64,000 nt of DNA, from NCBI GenBank assembly GCA_032622095.1, contig CP136063.1:83615980-83679979 (forward strand), in the 5' to 3' direction. The stretch is from Siphonodentalium dalli (taxonomy: Eukaryota > Mollusca > Scaphopoda > Gadilida > Siphonodentaliidae). The position numbers were made by a program, and so were the translations under genes. This document shows, one piece after another, positions 1 to 13,450 of this stretch. The notes below the pieces were generated by a model. That model was not told the DNA's origin, did not search any database, and saw only the letters and a list, made by a program, of their open reading frames with translations. Numbering within the stretch: position 1 is the first letter of the stretch; each line of letters begins with the position of its first letter.

Positions 1-1200
1 ATTATTTGTTTTCATCATCATTCATGCCATTTTTGGCAAGGTATTTTCAGAATTTTCAGGTTGGTAATAGTCAAATGGTGATGTAAATTACCCATAATGC
101 GAGGAAGATATTGGAAAAACATGACAACTGTAACAAGAATCTGAACGAACCAACTATGTTGTCGTTTTATAGCCAGTGTTGGAATATGATAATATGCAAG
201 GCAACTATAACGATCACGCTATTTGAGAGTGGGAACAAGGACGATAACACAACGGGTTAATGTATCAGCCTTCGCTGTTTGTAAATAAAAACTTATAAAA
301 CTTATAAAAATCATATCTTACTGTTGCTCTGTGAAGTGTCAGTGACCACTGGGAATGTTTTGTAATGTCTATGTATTGTGTGTTTGTATTATTCATAAAC
401 AATAATGTTTTCATGAAATATTAAAAAAATAATAAACAGAATCTCAGAGAGTTTAAACTGATATTAAACTGTTACTGAAACACATCTCATCTAAATTGAA
501 CAACTTAACTAGTTGATGTCTTCGCGATTAGTCAATCATGACATTTGGTACCCACGTGTTTGCAGAGTAGGTCTTACCTCTGTTTACGTGGCTGATAAAA
601 AAAAGTCCCGCATTAGCCAGGCACGGGACTGATCACGTGGCTTGGTTTCAGACCCCCCGCCACGATGCTTTGACTGTGCTAAATATATTATATATATTAT
701 ATGATCTGTAAAATTTGTAACATGCTGTAGCAAGTATAGTTTCAATAGCTGTGTGAACATGTCTGTATATAATGTATCATCGCTGACAAAAAGAATCACA
801 AAATGTCGTGTTAACACAACTATATTAATATGGCCATTATGGAGATAACACAGACACCACTTAGTAGCATTGTATCATTCACAAAAATGATTGAATTCCA
901 GTCTCAAGCTATTGTAGGTAACGGATCACGCAGGTCATATACATGCCATATATTGCATGAATCCGGTACATTTTTCCTCCACTAGGCATTTTGTAACAGT
1001 GTTACAAGTGTTACAAGTGTTACAAATGTTACAAATGATTTAAAGTCCCCATTAGAAAACCGCAGCATATTTTATTCCTTCTGTCTCAGTGTAGCGACAT
1101 GTTACAAAGCGTTACAAGTGTTACATTTGTGACATTTTAACGAACATTTACTCTGAAAAGTCCATCACATGAAATGATTGGAGTCGTTGGTATATATTTG
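1..1200. other. Intergenic, no gene seen
   Basis: No open reading frame with recognisable protein character is present. The only structure I see is a short run of TGTTACAAG-like repeats at about 990-1130. The remainder is plain AT-rich sequence. Confidence 0.6.
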
Positions 1201-1204
1201 TGCG

Positions 1205-1768
1205 TATGTCTTTCGTCAGTCTCCTTGAAAAGCCGTCGAAAATCCTAACGGGTGTACTAGTACGTCTCTAGATGTGTCGGTTGTAGTTCATTTGTACGAC
1301 GACGCGGCATTTCCAACATGACGTAATAAACCGTTTCCAAATATTGAGTGCATTCTTGGTGTAGTAAATGTTTGTGAGAATCGTAGTCTTTAGAAATAGT
1401 TATAAATTCAACACGATACGAAAGAATAATCAATCATGAATATCGTTGACTGATAAAAACTCGAAGATGATGTATCTTACATTGCGATGAGTACAATGAA
1501 TTATGGCCATGTCACCTATATTCAGTTTTCCAACAATAGTTGTGTTTGACAATGCGTGAAACAATTGTCAACAAGTCATTGACCTCTGGTCTATGAAGTG
1601 ATCTCTTATCATGCCATTAACCAATGAAATCGCGCGAATCTTTGCCACTCTCCAATGAAACAGAGGGATCGCATCAATACAGAACTGATTTTTAAATCAC
1701 AAATATCTAGAGACGTACATCAGTTAGGATTTTCGTCGGGTTTTCAAAGAGACTGGCCTTTCATATGT
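1205..1768. mobile_element. Small inverted-repeat (MITE-like) element
   Basis: The segment at about 1205-1275 returns in inverted orientation at about 1704-1768. Both arms share a GAAAATCCTAAC core and an ACGTCTCTAGAT core, with roughly 80 percent identity over about 65 bp. The interior is non-coding. This is the layout of a non-autonomous DNA transposon. I could not fix the exact ends or a target duplication, so the superfamily is unknown. Confidence 0.5.
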
Positions 1769-3239
1769 CTAATTGAAAACCACTTCAAATAAATATGGGA
1801 TAATCAAATCTAAGGAAAGCGATCATACCAAATGCATTAGCAAAAGCGTCATTATTATCAAAAATACAGTCCGAACCAAACAAATGATGTTGTAGCAAAT
1901 TGCCCAAATGTTCATTCTATAAGAAACAAGTGTACTGGACAGAGCACCTCCGCAAAAATGGCTCTCCACTGAGGTTTATATATATTTATTTATTTCCTCC
2001 ATACATGACGAGTTACAGACACGAAGTAAACTTGAAGGAACAAACATAATCACATGAAATAAAAATACAACAAATAAAAATCAACTAATAATATGAATAG
2101 TACGTGACACGTAGTGGAGCAACCACACGTGATGTGCCTCAAATTTGCCTTTTTTTCGGCGACATAACGCTAAGAATAATTTATGTAACATCATGTAGTG
2201 GTCACGACGGAGATTGCCAAATTGACACGACGTGTCGTGGATTGTAAAATCTTGTCCGGATTATCGTTATGACTTCTTCATTTTTCGTTTTCATTAAGCT
2301 GACCAACGAAATTGGTCGAAATGAAATTAATAGACTTAAATCACATGTGAATTCTTCGTAAGTTGTGAAGTAGTTACTTTCATTTTTATTGCGATGCTTC
2401 ATTTCCAATTCCGCGTTTTTTGCAATCTCCACACGGTTGCTAACCGGAAGTCACGTGACAATTTCTCCAAAATCTATACCCACGACCTTGAAAAATCACT
2501 GATGGATATAGAAAAATTATATGACGTCATTCACCTGCCTTAGGTATAAGTCACCAACATTTCTCCGATAACAAAATAAATTAAAAAAACTAGGATAAAG
2601 TTGTTCATAATGCGGCGCCGACATACGTCACTGATTCCAATCAGAATGTTTTGGAATGTGTGTGGCAGAGCACATGTCCTCATTTGAAGATGGCTACCAA
2701 AATGGACATTAAAATTGTCAATTTAAGTCCGGCTCAGATTACACAGAATGATGCAATTCTTTTGTTAAACATGTAACAAATTATACTATTTCCTTCCACA
2801 GTGATTCCCACCTCTCCGCGCGCAAATTTTCCACGAAGCAGTATCTACAGAATTTCAGAATCAAACATGATTCATATTTGGTTTATCGACACCGTGATCG
2901 TAACTATAGCGGTATGTCAAAACGAAAACTGATAGAAATAATACACCTTCTGGTGACGTAGTATCCTATCGTAATTCTTATCATTAGTAGTTCACTGTGC
3001 GAATGCTGTCAATTACGAGACAGCAACAACGAAATTTCTTTTTTCACAACTTCAAACTCGATTACCGTGATTGCGGTATTTGATACCCTGCTGTCTGGTT
3101 CCGCGATGATTGGAATACGTGCATGCACGGGTGCATCCTTAACCCGGATTACGGATTCGTCCGAAAATGTGTTTTTTCCTGGATCCGGTTCAGATCCATG
3201 GTTTAACATTGCTTTAAATGCGTATTAGGTGTAGTTTTC
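1769..3239. other. Intergenic, no gene seen
   Basis: Only short non-homologous reading frames occur here. No RNA gene or repeat family was recognised. Confidence 0.5.
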
Positions 3240-5640
3240 ACATTATCCGACGGTTATAATATGTGACCAAGACATTTTAACGAATTATGGACATGACTAG
3301 ATATAATTTTGGTGGATATCGGCGACAAAAATATTCTTATCAATGGTAGTGCCCCCTCTCTCCACTCTCCGTCTAACCTACGTGAGTATTCCTCATATCA
3401 TTGGAAAAGAACGTGTGTGAATTTGGTGGAAATTAATGCTAAACGTACTTGTATCACCTTTGGCAGCCCTCCCCATTCATGACTCGATAGGCGCCACTTT
3501 TGAAATTTTTAAACCAATTCATTAGACTCATGATAGCATGGATATGATTATGCATAAGTTTGATGGCAATCGGCAACAAAACAAATTCCTATCACACTTA
3601 GTGCCCCATCTCTCACATAAATTAACGGCACCAAATTGGCGTCTTTAAATCACACGATTAGTTTCCTCGTATCATGGAGAATTTTATGTTTGAATTTGGT
3701 CGAAATCGATTCTAAGAATAGGTTATTATAATCAGTTATGGTGACCCTCTCCGCGTGCGTGCACCCTAACTCGAACGGCGCCATCGCATGGAGGTGGTTA
3801 TGTACAATTTTGGTGGAAATCGGTGGCAAAAATAAATTTTGCTGCCCCTCCCCGTTTTCTGCCACCGACACCAACAGCGTCACTTTTTAACCTGCATCCT
3901 TATATTCCTCGTAAAAAAGTTACCCCTGTTAGATCCTTTGGTGCTATCTAGATGGTCCCCTGTGAAGTTATATAGAACACAGACAGTCATTCGAAAATAT
4001 AGGCATCAAAATGACGCATTTATCCAAAAAGATTTGATTTCTCGTATCACCGGAGAAGAACGTGCATGAAGTTGGTGGACACCGGCGCTAAACATATTGT
4101 TATCAGTTTTTGGTGACCCTCCATTCCTTATTAATGACTCAAGTGGCACCACTGTTGACATCTTTAAACCACATATTTAAGACTCATTATGAAGATGACC
4201 ATATAAAGCATTGGTGGAAATCAGCGACTGAACAAATTCATATCAAATTTAGTGCCATCTCTCTCACCCAAATGGAACCAATTTGGCGTCTTTATATCTA
4301 ACGATTAGATTCCTCATATTAAAGAGAATAATTTGTATCAATTCGGTGGAAATCGGCGCTAAAAATAGTTTTTATCAATTTTGGTTCCAAATTCCCCTTC
4401 CGTGTAACTCTGACTTGAGCGGCGGCATTTTTGACATCTGTAAACCACGCCATTAGATTCCTAATAACATGGAGAAGAATATTTATCAATTTAGTAGAAA
4501 TAGGCGCTAAAAAATATGCTTATAAATTTTGGTGCCCCTCTCCCCCTTCCGTGCAACCCTGACTCGAATAACACCACCTTTGTTTTTACAGCTTTAAGCC
4601 AATCTGTTAGACTTCTGATATCATGGAGATGATTATGTATAAGTTTGGTGGTAATCTGCGACTAAACAAATTCATATCAGATTTAGAGTTAGTGCCCTAT
4701 ATCTCTCATCCAAATGGCACCAATTTGAGATCTTTAAATCATACGATTTGATTTTTATATCATGGAGAAGAATGTGTATCAATTTGGTGGAAATCGGCGC
4801 TAAACATATTTTTTGTATCATATTTAGCGTCATCTCCCGGGTACCTCCATGTACCCTGACTCGAACCATATCATTGGTCTCCATAGTGTATCATGGAAAT
4901 GATTAGTTATACGTTTGGTGGCAATCGGCAATGAAACAAATTATTATCAAATTTATTGACCCCATCTCTCACCCAAACGGCACAATGTTTCGTCTTTAAA
5001 TCACGCGATTAGAATCTTCGTATCACTGTAGAAGAATGTGTATCAATTTGGTGAAAATCGGCGCTAAAATATTTGTTATCAATTTTGGTGACCCTCTCCC
5101 CGCCCGTGCACCCCTCACTCGAACTGCGCCACGTTGGACATCTTTAAACCACACCATTGTATTCTTCATATCATGGAGAAGAATATGTATCAATTTGGTG
5201 GAAATCGGCTCTAACAATAATTTTATGAATTGTGATGCCCCTCCCCCTTAAGTGCACACCTGTATCGAACGGCGCCACTCTTGACATATGTTATCCACCC
5301 CATTAGAGTCCTCATATCACACAGAAGAATGTGTATCAATGTGGTGGAAATCGCGCTAAAATAGTTTTATTAATTGTAGTGCCCTCTCCCTTCCGTGTAC
5401 CTCTCACTCAAATAGCGCCACTGTTGACATCTTTAAACCACATAATTAGAATCCTCATATCAATAAGATGATTATATATGAGTTTGATGGTAATCGGCGA
5501 CAAATGTTTTGCTGCCCTCCCCATTTTGTCGCCCTGACAACAACAGCGTCACTTTAGACAATTCTAACCCAACCAATATCTTCCTCGTAAAAAGTTACCC
5601 CTGTTAGACCTCTTTGATTCCATCCAGATGGTCCCCGTGA
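3240..5640. repeat. Degenerate tandem array, unit about 140 bp
   Basis: A unit containing GGTGGAAATCGGCGCTAAA, then GTGCCCCTC, then GACTCGAACGGCGCCACT, then CTTTAAACCACACC, then CATGGAGAAGAATGTG recurs about every 135-150 bp. Landmarks fall near 3312, 3425, 3562, 3698, 3813, 4074, 4212, 4346, 4494, 4648, 4786, 4917, 5052, 5199, 5343 and 5488. The copies are strongly diverged, so the array is old. The short frames inside are not conserved between units, so I do not consider it coding. Confidence 0.75.
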
Positions 5641-5940
5641 CAGACTGGCATTCGCAAATAAAGATATAGATTTCTCGTTTGAGAAAATTATCACGAATTA
5701 AAGTTTCCCATCATGATAAACCTGTCATTGGAGGTGAAAACACTGATGAGTGTTTATTAAGGTTGGTCTCCTGTATTATGAGCTAAGAGATAAAAGGATT
5801 AAGTATAGACACCACCTAAACATCCAGCGTTCTTTAAAATTTAGTTTGATGCTGAATGATTGAGCACTTATTATATCAGGGTACAATTGGAGGGCAATTT
5901 CAATCGATATCCCAAACTCACAAAATATCCATTTAAACTG

Positions 5941-6358
5941 AAGGTACTCAATCCGATTAAGCATCCCTAAATTGCTATTTCTTTGGCTTCAGGGGTAAAC
6001 AATATTTGATTCGAGTCGAGGAACCCACCCATCAAAGCTCAGAGTGATCAGATATTGATTTTTGAAGTTTGTTATTTCTCGAGATGTGTACTAATAATTG
6101 CCCCAGAAACATTTATTCAAACGGACGAAGATGGATAACTCTAAAATCAAGTGGTAATAATAACGCAATTTTGACCGAGACCATCCTTTTGACGCCGTGT
6201 TTCTGGTCCACAAACAATAGAAATAACAAAACTTCAAAAATTTATATCTGATCACTCTGAGCGTTGATGGGTAGGTTCCTAGACTCGAATCAAATATCTT
6301 TTACCCCCGAAGCCAAAGAAATAGTAATTTATGAGGGTCTGATCGGATTGAGTACCTT
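5941..6358. mobile_element. TTAA-type MITE, copy 1
   Basis: The element begins AAGGTACTCAATCCGAT and ends with the inverted copy ATCGGATTGAGTACCTT, with the long inverted arms extending inward. The same element occurs intact at 27,856-28,335, where it is flanked by TTAA on both sides. Here TTAA is seen only at the right end (TTTAAAG) and the left target copy has decayed. No coding capacity. The TTAA target points to a piggyBac- or Kolobok-type transposase acting in trans. Confidence 0.7.
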
Positions 6359-7540
6359 TAAAGATAAGGATGACCTTGGCGGTGGATATTGCTGTTAAAA
6401 TAGTCACATCCATCAAAACCGCCATAAACAGATAGAATATATATAAATAGTATGTTATTGTCAAGTGTTCACGCGTTGTGTTATATAAACATGAAACCAA
6501 ATTATGCTACAGAACCTGTTGTTTGGTACGAAATGTGTGCGATAAGCAAAACACTCAACACTGGTCGACCCCACTAAGTGAACTGTGGATAAAACTGCCA
6601 CCATGTTGTTTACAACATACCGTTATAGCACTCGCTAATCCTTGCCACTCCAGATTCGGTGTTGAATGGGTCACGTGATTCACTCCTAAAAATAATTCGC
6701 TACAGCGTTAAGTGTTTTACTTATCGCACACTCTTTAAGTGCTCAGCTCACACAAAGTGCGCTTCGTTGACACTACCGCATTCATACTATCATAATACTA
6801 TACTCTTAATATATTCTCGAGGAAATTTTCATAATTTGGCAACTTATTTCTAAATAATAACCTACAACCAAGGTCATACGTACCTTTAATGCATGTGTGC
6901 ATAACCATAAGAGCTAAATGAAAACAAATATAATTTTGATGCATGATTGAATAATCAAAGACCAACTAACTGCAACTATATTTTGAAATATGTATTTCAA
7001 GCTAGCGTTTCAATTAAGAGTGATACTAATTCGACCAATCTACATCATACGAATCGGGCCTCTCATTTCGAGACATAAAGGGACAAAGCTAACACAGTTA
7101 TCACACATTTATGTAAAATTAAAACATTTGAATTGCATTATTGTACAGTATATGTTTGGCTCTATAAATATATTTGGCTATATATATGGGCTGCCTGTGT
7201 CGTATGTTGCACTAAAAATACAATGTAAATTGTCTTGTTGGTATAACTACTATAATGAAATGGAACAATGTCTTTGTTTCGTTTCCATTTGAAATACGAG
7301 ACTGGATTTAAAGTATGAAATTTTTAAGTTACAAAAAGTAAGAGTATGGTCAGTACTAGACTAAGGGTTCAAAAAAATTGCCAATTTATTCGAACTTTCT
7401 CTAAACAAAAAGTTTTTTTTTTCGATCTGGAACCACATGAAATGTGATTCTCGATATTCTTGTAGTACTCTAATTCTCACTACACCTTTTTTTTCATGCA
7501 TAAGGGGTATAATTTATTAATCCATTTATTAGTATAGGTT
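6359..7540. other. Intergenic with one dispersed-repeat fragment
   Basis: About 6385-6470 resembles parts of the repeats at 9.03-9.13 and 12.95-13.08 kb (shared cores ATCAAAACCGCCATAAACAG and AAATAGTATGTTATTGTCAAG). A 100-codon frame at 6990-7292 has no similarity I recognise and is not claimed as a gene. Confidence 0.4.
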
Positions 7541-7632
7541 ATAACCCGCTTGGGTATCTGTACAAGAAATATACATCAAGGCGCTTTAGCGCCGCGATTT
7601 GTATTTCTTGTACAGATACCCAAGCGGGTTAT
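7541..7632. repeat. Perfect-stem DNA hairpin (palindromic element)
   Basis: The 31 bases at 7541-7571, starting ATAACCCGCTTGGGTATC, are repeated exactly in inverse at 7602-7632. The inner 30 bases also pair partly (GGCGCT / AGCGCC). The stem is far too good to be chance and is not coding. It is probably a very short foldback MITE. Confidence 0.8.
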
Positions 7633-8415
7633 GACATATTTATGAACCGATTCACACCCAGAGGAAAGGGGAATTGAGCCACATTCAATACGATGATTAT
7701 CAATTACAATGCAATCAAAGGTTAATTGAATGGTTTGTGGTGTTACATATTCCTGTTGAATAATTAGTCAAATGCTCGTTGACAATCGGATCACTTGCGT
7801 CTGCATTACATATCAGCATTGATAAACCATTTTGTCTCCAAATTTGAGAACGTTCAGAACACAGGAGACAATGTTCCGCAGTGTCCGGACTCCGAAGTGA
7901 AACATTGCACGACGTTTGTGTGATGAAATATCACCGGCATTCATGACAAAAGACTTAAGCAAACCTGTGACTAGTGCCTGTATTTTCGGCGTACATTCAT
8001 GTATATGTGAACAGTTTGTGGAATGTTCCCAATGTTATCATCCTTAAGATCATTACGTGATTATTGTGGATTATACATTCGACACAGGTTTGGATCTCGT
8101 TCAGTTTACTTCCAGTCACCCGCCCCTCCCGACAAGCCAAAACATACGCAAACGAAAGTGTTGGGCCCCCACCCATATAGCCCACCCCTATATGTCCGAT
8201 AATAATGGAATGATCAGTGTTTTAACTTCCTGAGTGACTGGTGCGGTCATTATCATCGCGTATTGGCAGAATTTCACACCTACCACTCCGATCTCCTTTC
8301 ATCTTACTATCCAATTAATGTCAATTTCTGTGTCTATATTTTGGCCCCGTCGAAATACAGATTCAGACAAGATATATTGTTCATGAATTGGACCAATTTG
8401 GTTGGCCGAGGGGTG
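7633..8415. other. Intergenic, nothing recognised
   Basis: No open frame with protein-like character and no repeat seen elsewhere in the window. Confidence 0.4.
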
Positions 8416-8419
8416 TAAA

Positions 8420-8625
8420 CCGGTTTATAAATCCAATTATTGTTTCTGCAACACAGGCCCATATTGTTTGTGTTAAATAAAATAAATAGGTCATAAATCA
8501 ATGTGAAAATAAACCAAAGTTGAGTAGACCTGAAGTTTTGATATGGCTGCCTCAAGCTGAGGCCCAAACGTGGCTGCTGAATCTCAAACACATGCTGGAT
8601 ACCAGTGAACTGAGAGGTGGGAATT
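8420..8625. repeat. Dispersed repeat family X, copy 1
   Basis: About 200 bp here match 36,790-36,985 in the same orientation. Shared cores include CCAATTATTGTTTCTGCAA, GAGTAGACCTGAAGTTTTG and CTGAGGCCCAAACGTG. The copies are not in register with any gene. Origin unknown. Confidence 0.75.
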
Positions 8626-8734
8626 ACACAGTGCAGATATCGTTCGAATAAATATCATGTAAAGAACCGTGGCATCCGTGATTACCTTGGACTAGAACCG
8701 TAACACTCATAAAAGTTGTGATTAGGCGGCCAAT

Positions 8735-9010
8735 GCTGCAAATTACCGACACAGATCGGGATATTTCCTCAGCTATTTTACAGAAGAATAACGCAGGTAC
8801 AATTTATACTCAGTGTTCGTCTTCAGAATGCGTTTCACAGTCGGTGTGCTACCGAAAACAAAGAAATTACGTTTACAAGGCTTGATTTTCAGTGATTACA
8901 TGTTGATAATTACACGTTAACTCACTATATCCGAGTTAATTGTGATATAAAGTTCAGGTTTCGGTAAAGCGACACTTGTGCAGCCTATGTTCGTTCAAAA
9001 AAGTTTAATG
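8735..9010. repeat. Dispersed repeat family Y, copy 1
   Basis: Matches 10,240-10,540 in direct orientation. Shared cores include CAGCTATTTTACAGAAGAAT, CTTCAGAATGCGTTTCA and AACAAAGAAATT. Each copy lies next to a copy of family Z, so Y and Z may be parts of one larger old element. Confidence 0.75.
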
Positions 9011-9019
9011 TATTTAAAG

Positions 9020-9660
9020 GCACATGAGGCCTTAATTGTCGAAAATATTCATATTTGTTCCAAACACCGTAAACAGAAAAACATTAAAACGCATACAGTT
9101 TCGTTCATATATACCATGACCATCACGTAAACAGCATGTTATCATAAATACCTACTATATTTTACCTAAGCAAGAGTCTGATTTGGTCACAGAGGACAGC
9201 ACAATGCTACTGGCTCATCACATACAAATGGCATAAACGCTCTTTATTAGTTCCGTATCAGGAATTCACCAACAGAGAACGCTCTTTATGTTTACCATCA
9301 TAATATAAACAAACACCAGAAAAGTTACTTTTTATGCTTTTGTTTACATAACAATGGTTAAACAAATGAGAATAACATACTGTTTATGCGATATTTCTTA
9401 TTTATATACGGACAAAGTCTGTCTACATTTTGTTGTTCTTTCTGTTTGTGGCGGTTTTTGACGGGTGGAAATATTTTCACAGGATACCCACCGCCAAGGC
9501 CAACCGTACCTTTAAGATATATATAATTATACGTGATTTTGTCCCGAAAATGATAATTTTTAATCATAAGGAACTGTAACAAATCAGTCAAGAACCATCA
9601 TAATACCGGTGATAGAACGACTTCCGATGTAACAGTTCCTACACAGTGATTGTAAGATAA
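9020..9660 (-). repeat. Dispersed repeat family Z, copy A (LINE-derived)
   Basis: This copy is continuous through CTGTAACAAATCAGTC near 9576, the point at which copy B is split by the 24.8-kb insertion (10,540-10,618 plus 35,376-35,460). A third diverged copy lies at 12,940-13,450. On the minus strand of copy B the family reads into a reverse-transcriptase fragment, so Z is probably an old LINE remnant. It also contains two ACGCTCTTTAT motifs near 9238 and 9279. Confidence 0.7.
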
Positions 9661-10220
9661 GAAATTTGTAACTGTTGAACATTTTGACCAAAGTTGGGGA
9701 TATACACCAATTAAGCACCCCTCCCCAAGTCCACCCACACACAATCACGTCATAACCTATCAATGATTTAGTTGAACGTGATTTCATAAGTTATATTCAT
9801 GTCTGGGCGACAAACATGTGTAAATGTCCCTCAGGCGGACTTCAGATGAGGAAATATGATGGCGCTGGCATTGAAATATTTTCACACCTGGATCTTTCAA
9901 TAATTCCCAGATTAAGTAAATGAATATAACATGTTATATTCTCCTGATAGTATATTTATATTATCATTGGTCATTTATATAGGCGGGCATGATTATGATA
10001 CCATATATACTCATCGGGACTTTCAATATTTTATTTCTGCCACTGAATCTCCCGTATTAGGTATTTATTGTGTTATTTCTTAATATACCTGTTCTATTAT
10101 CATATTACATAAGCTATAGTCATTATCTGGTTTGAAATGTCAGATACACAAGACGATTTCGGACCAAAGTGCAGAAATCGTTCGAATAAATCTCATGTAC
10201 AGAACCGTCACAGCCATGAT
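9661..10220. other. Intergenic, nothing recognised
   Basis: AT-rich with no protein-like frame. Nothing repeated elsewhere in the window was found. Confidence 0.4.
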
Positions 10221-10224
10221 TGGT

Positions 10225-10545
10225 TTGAAATAGAACCGTAACACGCACCCGTGTTGATTACGAGGCCACAGCTCCCAATTATCAACCCCTATCGGGATAC
10301 ATTCTCAGCTATTTTACAGAAGAATAACACGGGTATACTTTATAGTGAGGTGTTTGTCTTCAGAATGCGTTTCATATTTTATACGCCTCGAAAAACAAAG
10401 AAATTGCGTCCACGTGGCTTGAATTTCAGTGATAACATGTTGATATTTACGCGTTAGCTCGCTAATACCGATTTAATTGTGTCTAGAGTTTAGATTTCGA
10501 TAACACGGCACTTCTGCAGCCTCTGTTCATTCAGGAAAGTATAAT
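10225..10545. repeat. Dispersed repeat family Y, copy 2
   Basis: Direct-orientation relative of 8735-9010, diverged by many substitutions. It runs directly into the left half of split family Z copy B. Confidence 0.75.
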
Positions 10546-10618
10546 ATATTCAAGATATCTATAATTACGCGTGATTTTGTCACAAAAATTGTTATTTTCA
10601 ATCAGAATGAACCGTAAC

Positions 10619-10962
10619 CCTTGGAACAAACGTCGCACTACCGACGATTCGAATTTAATTATTTGAATTCGAGTCGACAGAAGTGCGACGTTTGTTTCAA
10701 ATAAATGCGAGTAGACGCACTACCGACGAAGAATGCGTGTGTTCAACACGAATTTAATTGCTGATGCGTCTGAGATCCGTGTTTGAAACAAACGTCGCAT
10801 CACCGTCGACTCGAATTCATATCGGAGAAATGCAAACGAGCTGCATAATGATATGCTAATGAGGGAATTCCAATTGAAACTGGAAAACACCAACGAGCAT
10901 GACGTAATTTGGTGGTATTTGAATTCGAGTCGACAAAAGTGCGAGGTTTGTTTCAAATTAAA
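10619..10962. repeat. Palindromic end-motif cluster, left side
   Basis: The motif AACAAACGTCGCA or its inverse occurs four times: at about 10,625, 10,690, 10,792 and 10,945. They form two head-to-head hairpins joined by GAATTCGAGTCGAC cores. The inner pair bounds a ~175-bp MITE-like unit. The related right-side cluster is at 35,283-35,375. These are probably transposase-binding termini. Confidence 0.65.
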
Positions 10963-11654
10963 TGCGAGTAGACCCACTATATACATATGTATTCCGTTTT
11001 GATATACCCGCTACTATGCATGGACGTGTGCAAATTTCACATCAACGATGGGTTGAAATTGTTCTTGTAATTTGATTTTCCAACAATGAATTATTGGGGA
11101 GTTGGTTGTTTTTAGACCAACATTTGCATATTTCCTACTTTTGGTCCAACATTTTGACTGAAATGGCCATAATTCGGGAAGCCTGTGTCCTGGTCCCTCA
11201 TGGCCCCCGTGGCCAGCCAAAAAACTGCTAATTATTTTCCTATGCTTTTGTTCAAAATTATGAACTATGTCATCAGTTAGAAATTTTCCAACCTTCGTGG
11301 GGTGTCAGGTTGGAAATTTCCAACACTTGGTAAGCTTGAGGCCAGTCTAATGCTATAGGTTTTTTGCTATTTTCATGTTCAGACTTTTCTCCCACCGTGC
11401 CCAACTATGATCGGATTTTCAGGTTCAGATCAGTTCAGATCTCTAATTTTTCTTCTACTAGCAGAACCATGGTCCGCCCAGTGCATGATCACAAGTGTAC
11501 TGATCCATTCAGAATAGGCTATCATCCATAATATTTCTTTATTGCCTCCATCTCGCTATACGTCCCTGCCCGCCATGTTTATTTTACCACGTGGTTTTAG
11601 ATAGGCACACTGACGCACTATATAATGTTATACCGCGTTGACCTCAACCTGCTA
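10963..11654. other. Non-coding spacer inside the large element
   Basis: No protein-like frame and no RNA gene. Short inverted runs around TGGAAATTTCCAAC near 11,310 are the only feature. Confidence 0.4.
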
Positions 11655-12939
11655 TTAACTCTTTAGTTCCCACACTAGCTGTATAAGCCACCCCGTCATC
11701 TCCCTGCAGCTATAACATGATACCGACGGTGTGTTCCCGGGTATATATCAAGTACCAGACGCTATTTCCCCATAAGTATTTGGCTTGTCGGAAAGTATCC
11801 CGTTGCTCCATAAATGGTGGTAAACCTGTTACGGTGTTGACGCAGTGAGGGTAATCTATTGGAGTGACAGCTCCAACTGGGGATAATGAGCGTAAGCCGG
11901 GACGTGTGTCGTAATATGAGAAAAATCGACACCTGAGTATAAGAGCCCTGGAAAAGCTAGTATCTTTGACTTTTTCATTGGGATTAGTTCAATATCAGTA
12001 TATTAAACTATATGTATTGTGCGTTTCGTCAGCTCTAAAATGTTGCTTTTAATATTCCATACAAAATGTGATTATTTACTCAGATTACATGAGGTGAAGT
12101 GACCACGACGTGTATGCACACGAATGTCACATTGTGACAATAAAATATGTCTTATACAAATGATCCTTGCTCAGGATTTAGACCCGTCTTATTTGGAAAA
12201 AGTCACCAACTCCCAAAAGTATTTTGTAAACAATTCGAAGCAAATGTGTTCTGTTTTCTTCTTATCTAGAAGACAATTAAAGAGAGGATATCTATAATAT
12301 TTTAAGTGGATACCAGAAAAATCTCATGATATGGCCCAAGGACTAAATTTTGCGACCAACTTGTCGTGACCGAAAGTACATTGTTTCTGGGGATAATGAG
12401 TTTCTGTTGCTACTGCCAGAAATAATGTATTTCCGCTGGCGAAAAGTGCAGCTAGTCGCTCGCGAAAATAAATAAATATATTTGTCCAGTATCAATTCAG
12501 AACGCTATATATTCTCTATTTCGTTCAGCCAAAATAATGCGATGTCGCACTACGAAATTCAAGCAAGGTTTTAAAATATATTTTCAGAACGGTGATGTTT
12601 GCGATTGTTTATTACTATAAACTAACATGCAAATGTAACATTTATCAGCATTTTCGACTTCAAAAACACCTATTATATAACACGTCGTGCTAAGTGTGGA
12701 AGTTTATCTTCGTGCAAACACTGTATGGCATCACCATTTAAAATTTAGCATTATAGAATATAAGAGAAATTTGTCCATATAACGGTATATTGGTGTGCGA
12801 ATACACACTATTTTATCACATACGTCAGAAACACCAGAAACATATAACATTATCAGAAAAAGGTCCGCACAATGTACAAATTGTGTTGATATAGAAAATA
12901 GTTTGTTAAATCTTCGATCAAGCAATTTGTAACATAAAG

Positions 12940-13450
12940 TCACGGGCGGCATTTGTTGCAGAAATATTTATATTTGTTAAAATCGCCATCAACAGAATGA
13001 ACGCCAACATATATACAGTTCCACTCATATGCCAAACATAATCAACGCGTAAATAGTATATTGTCGTCAAGACGTACAATGGTGTACGTAAACAAGAGAC
13101 TGCTCGTGTTACAGAAGTTGTATGAGTCTGTTTACATAACAGACCGAAATTATATTGGTTAATCATACAAAAATGATATAAACGCTCTTTATTATTCCAT
13201 ATTAGGAAAACAGTAACAAATAACGCTCTTTATGTTTACCATATCCGGATCTAAACAAAAGCCAGGAAACGTAACGTTTTTTGCTGTTGTTTACATAACA
13301 AAGGGGGACAATTTGACAATAACACTGTTTATGCCATATTTCCGATTGGCATAAGAACAAAGTCTGTCTATATCTTACTATTCCTTCTGTTTATGGTGTT
13401 TTTTGACATAGATGAATATTTTAACACCATTGATTGATACAAATTAAAAA
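12940..13450. repeat. Dispersed repeat family Z, copy C
   Basis: Relative of 9020-9500. Shared landmarks are AAACGCTCTTTATTA (13,177), AACGCTCTTTATGTTTACCAT (about 13,222), TTGTTTACATAACAA and ACAAAGTCTGTCTA (about 13,365). It lies inside the piggyBac relic, so it was inserted there or captured by it. Confidence 0.65.

Noticed and set aside
6990-7292. 100-codon plus-strand gene
   Set aside because: No similarity, no splice or promoter signals, composition like the surrounding DNA.
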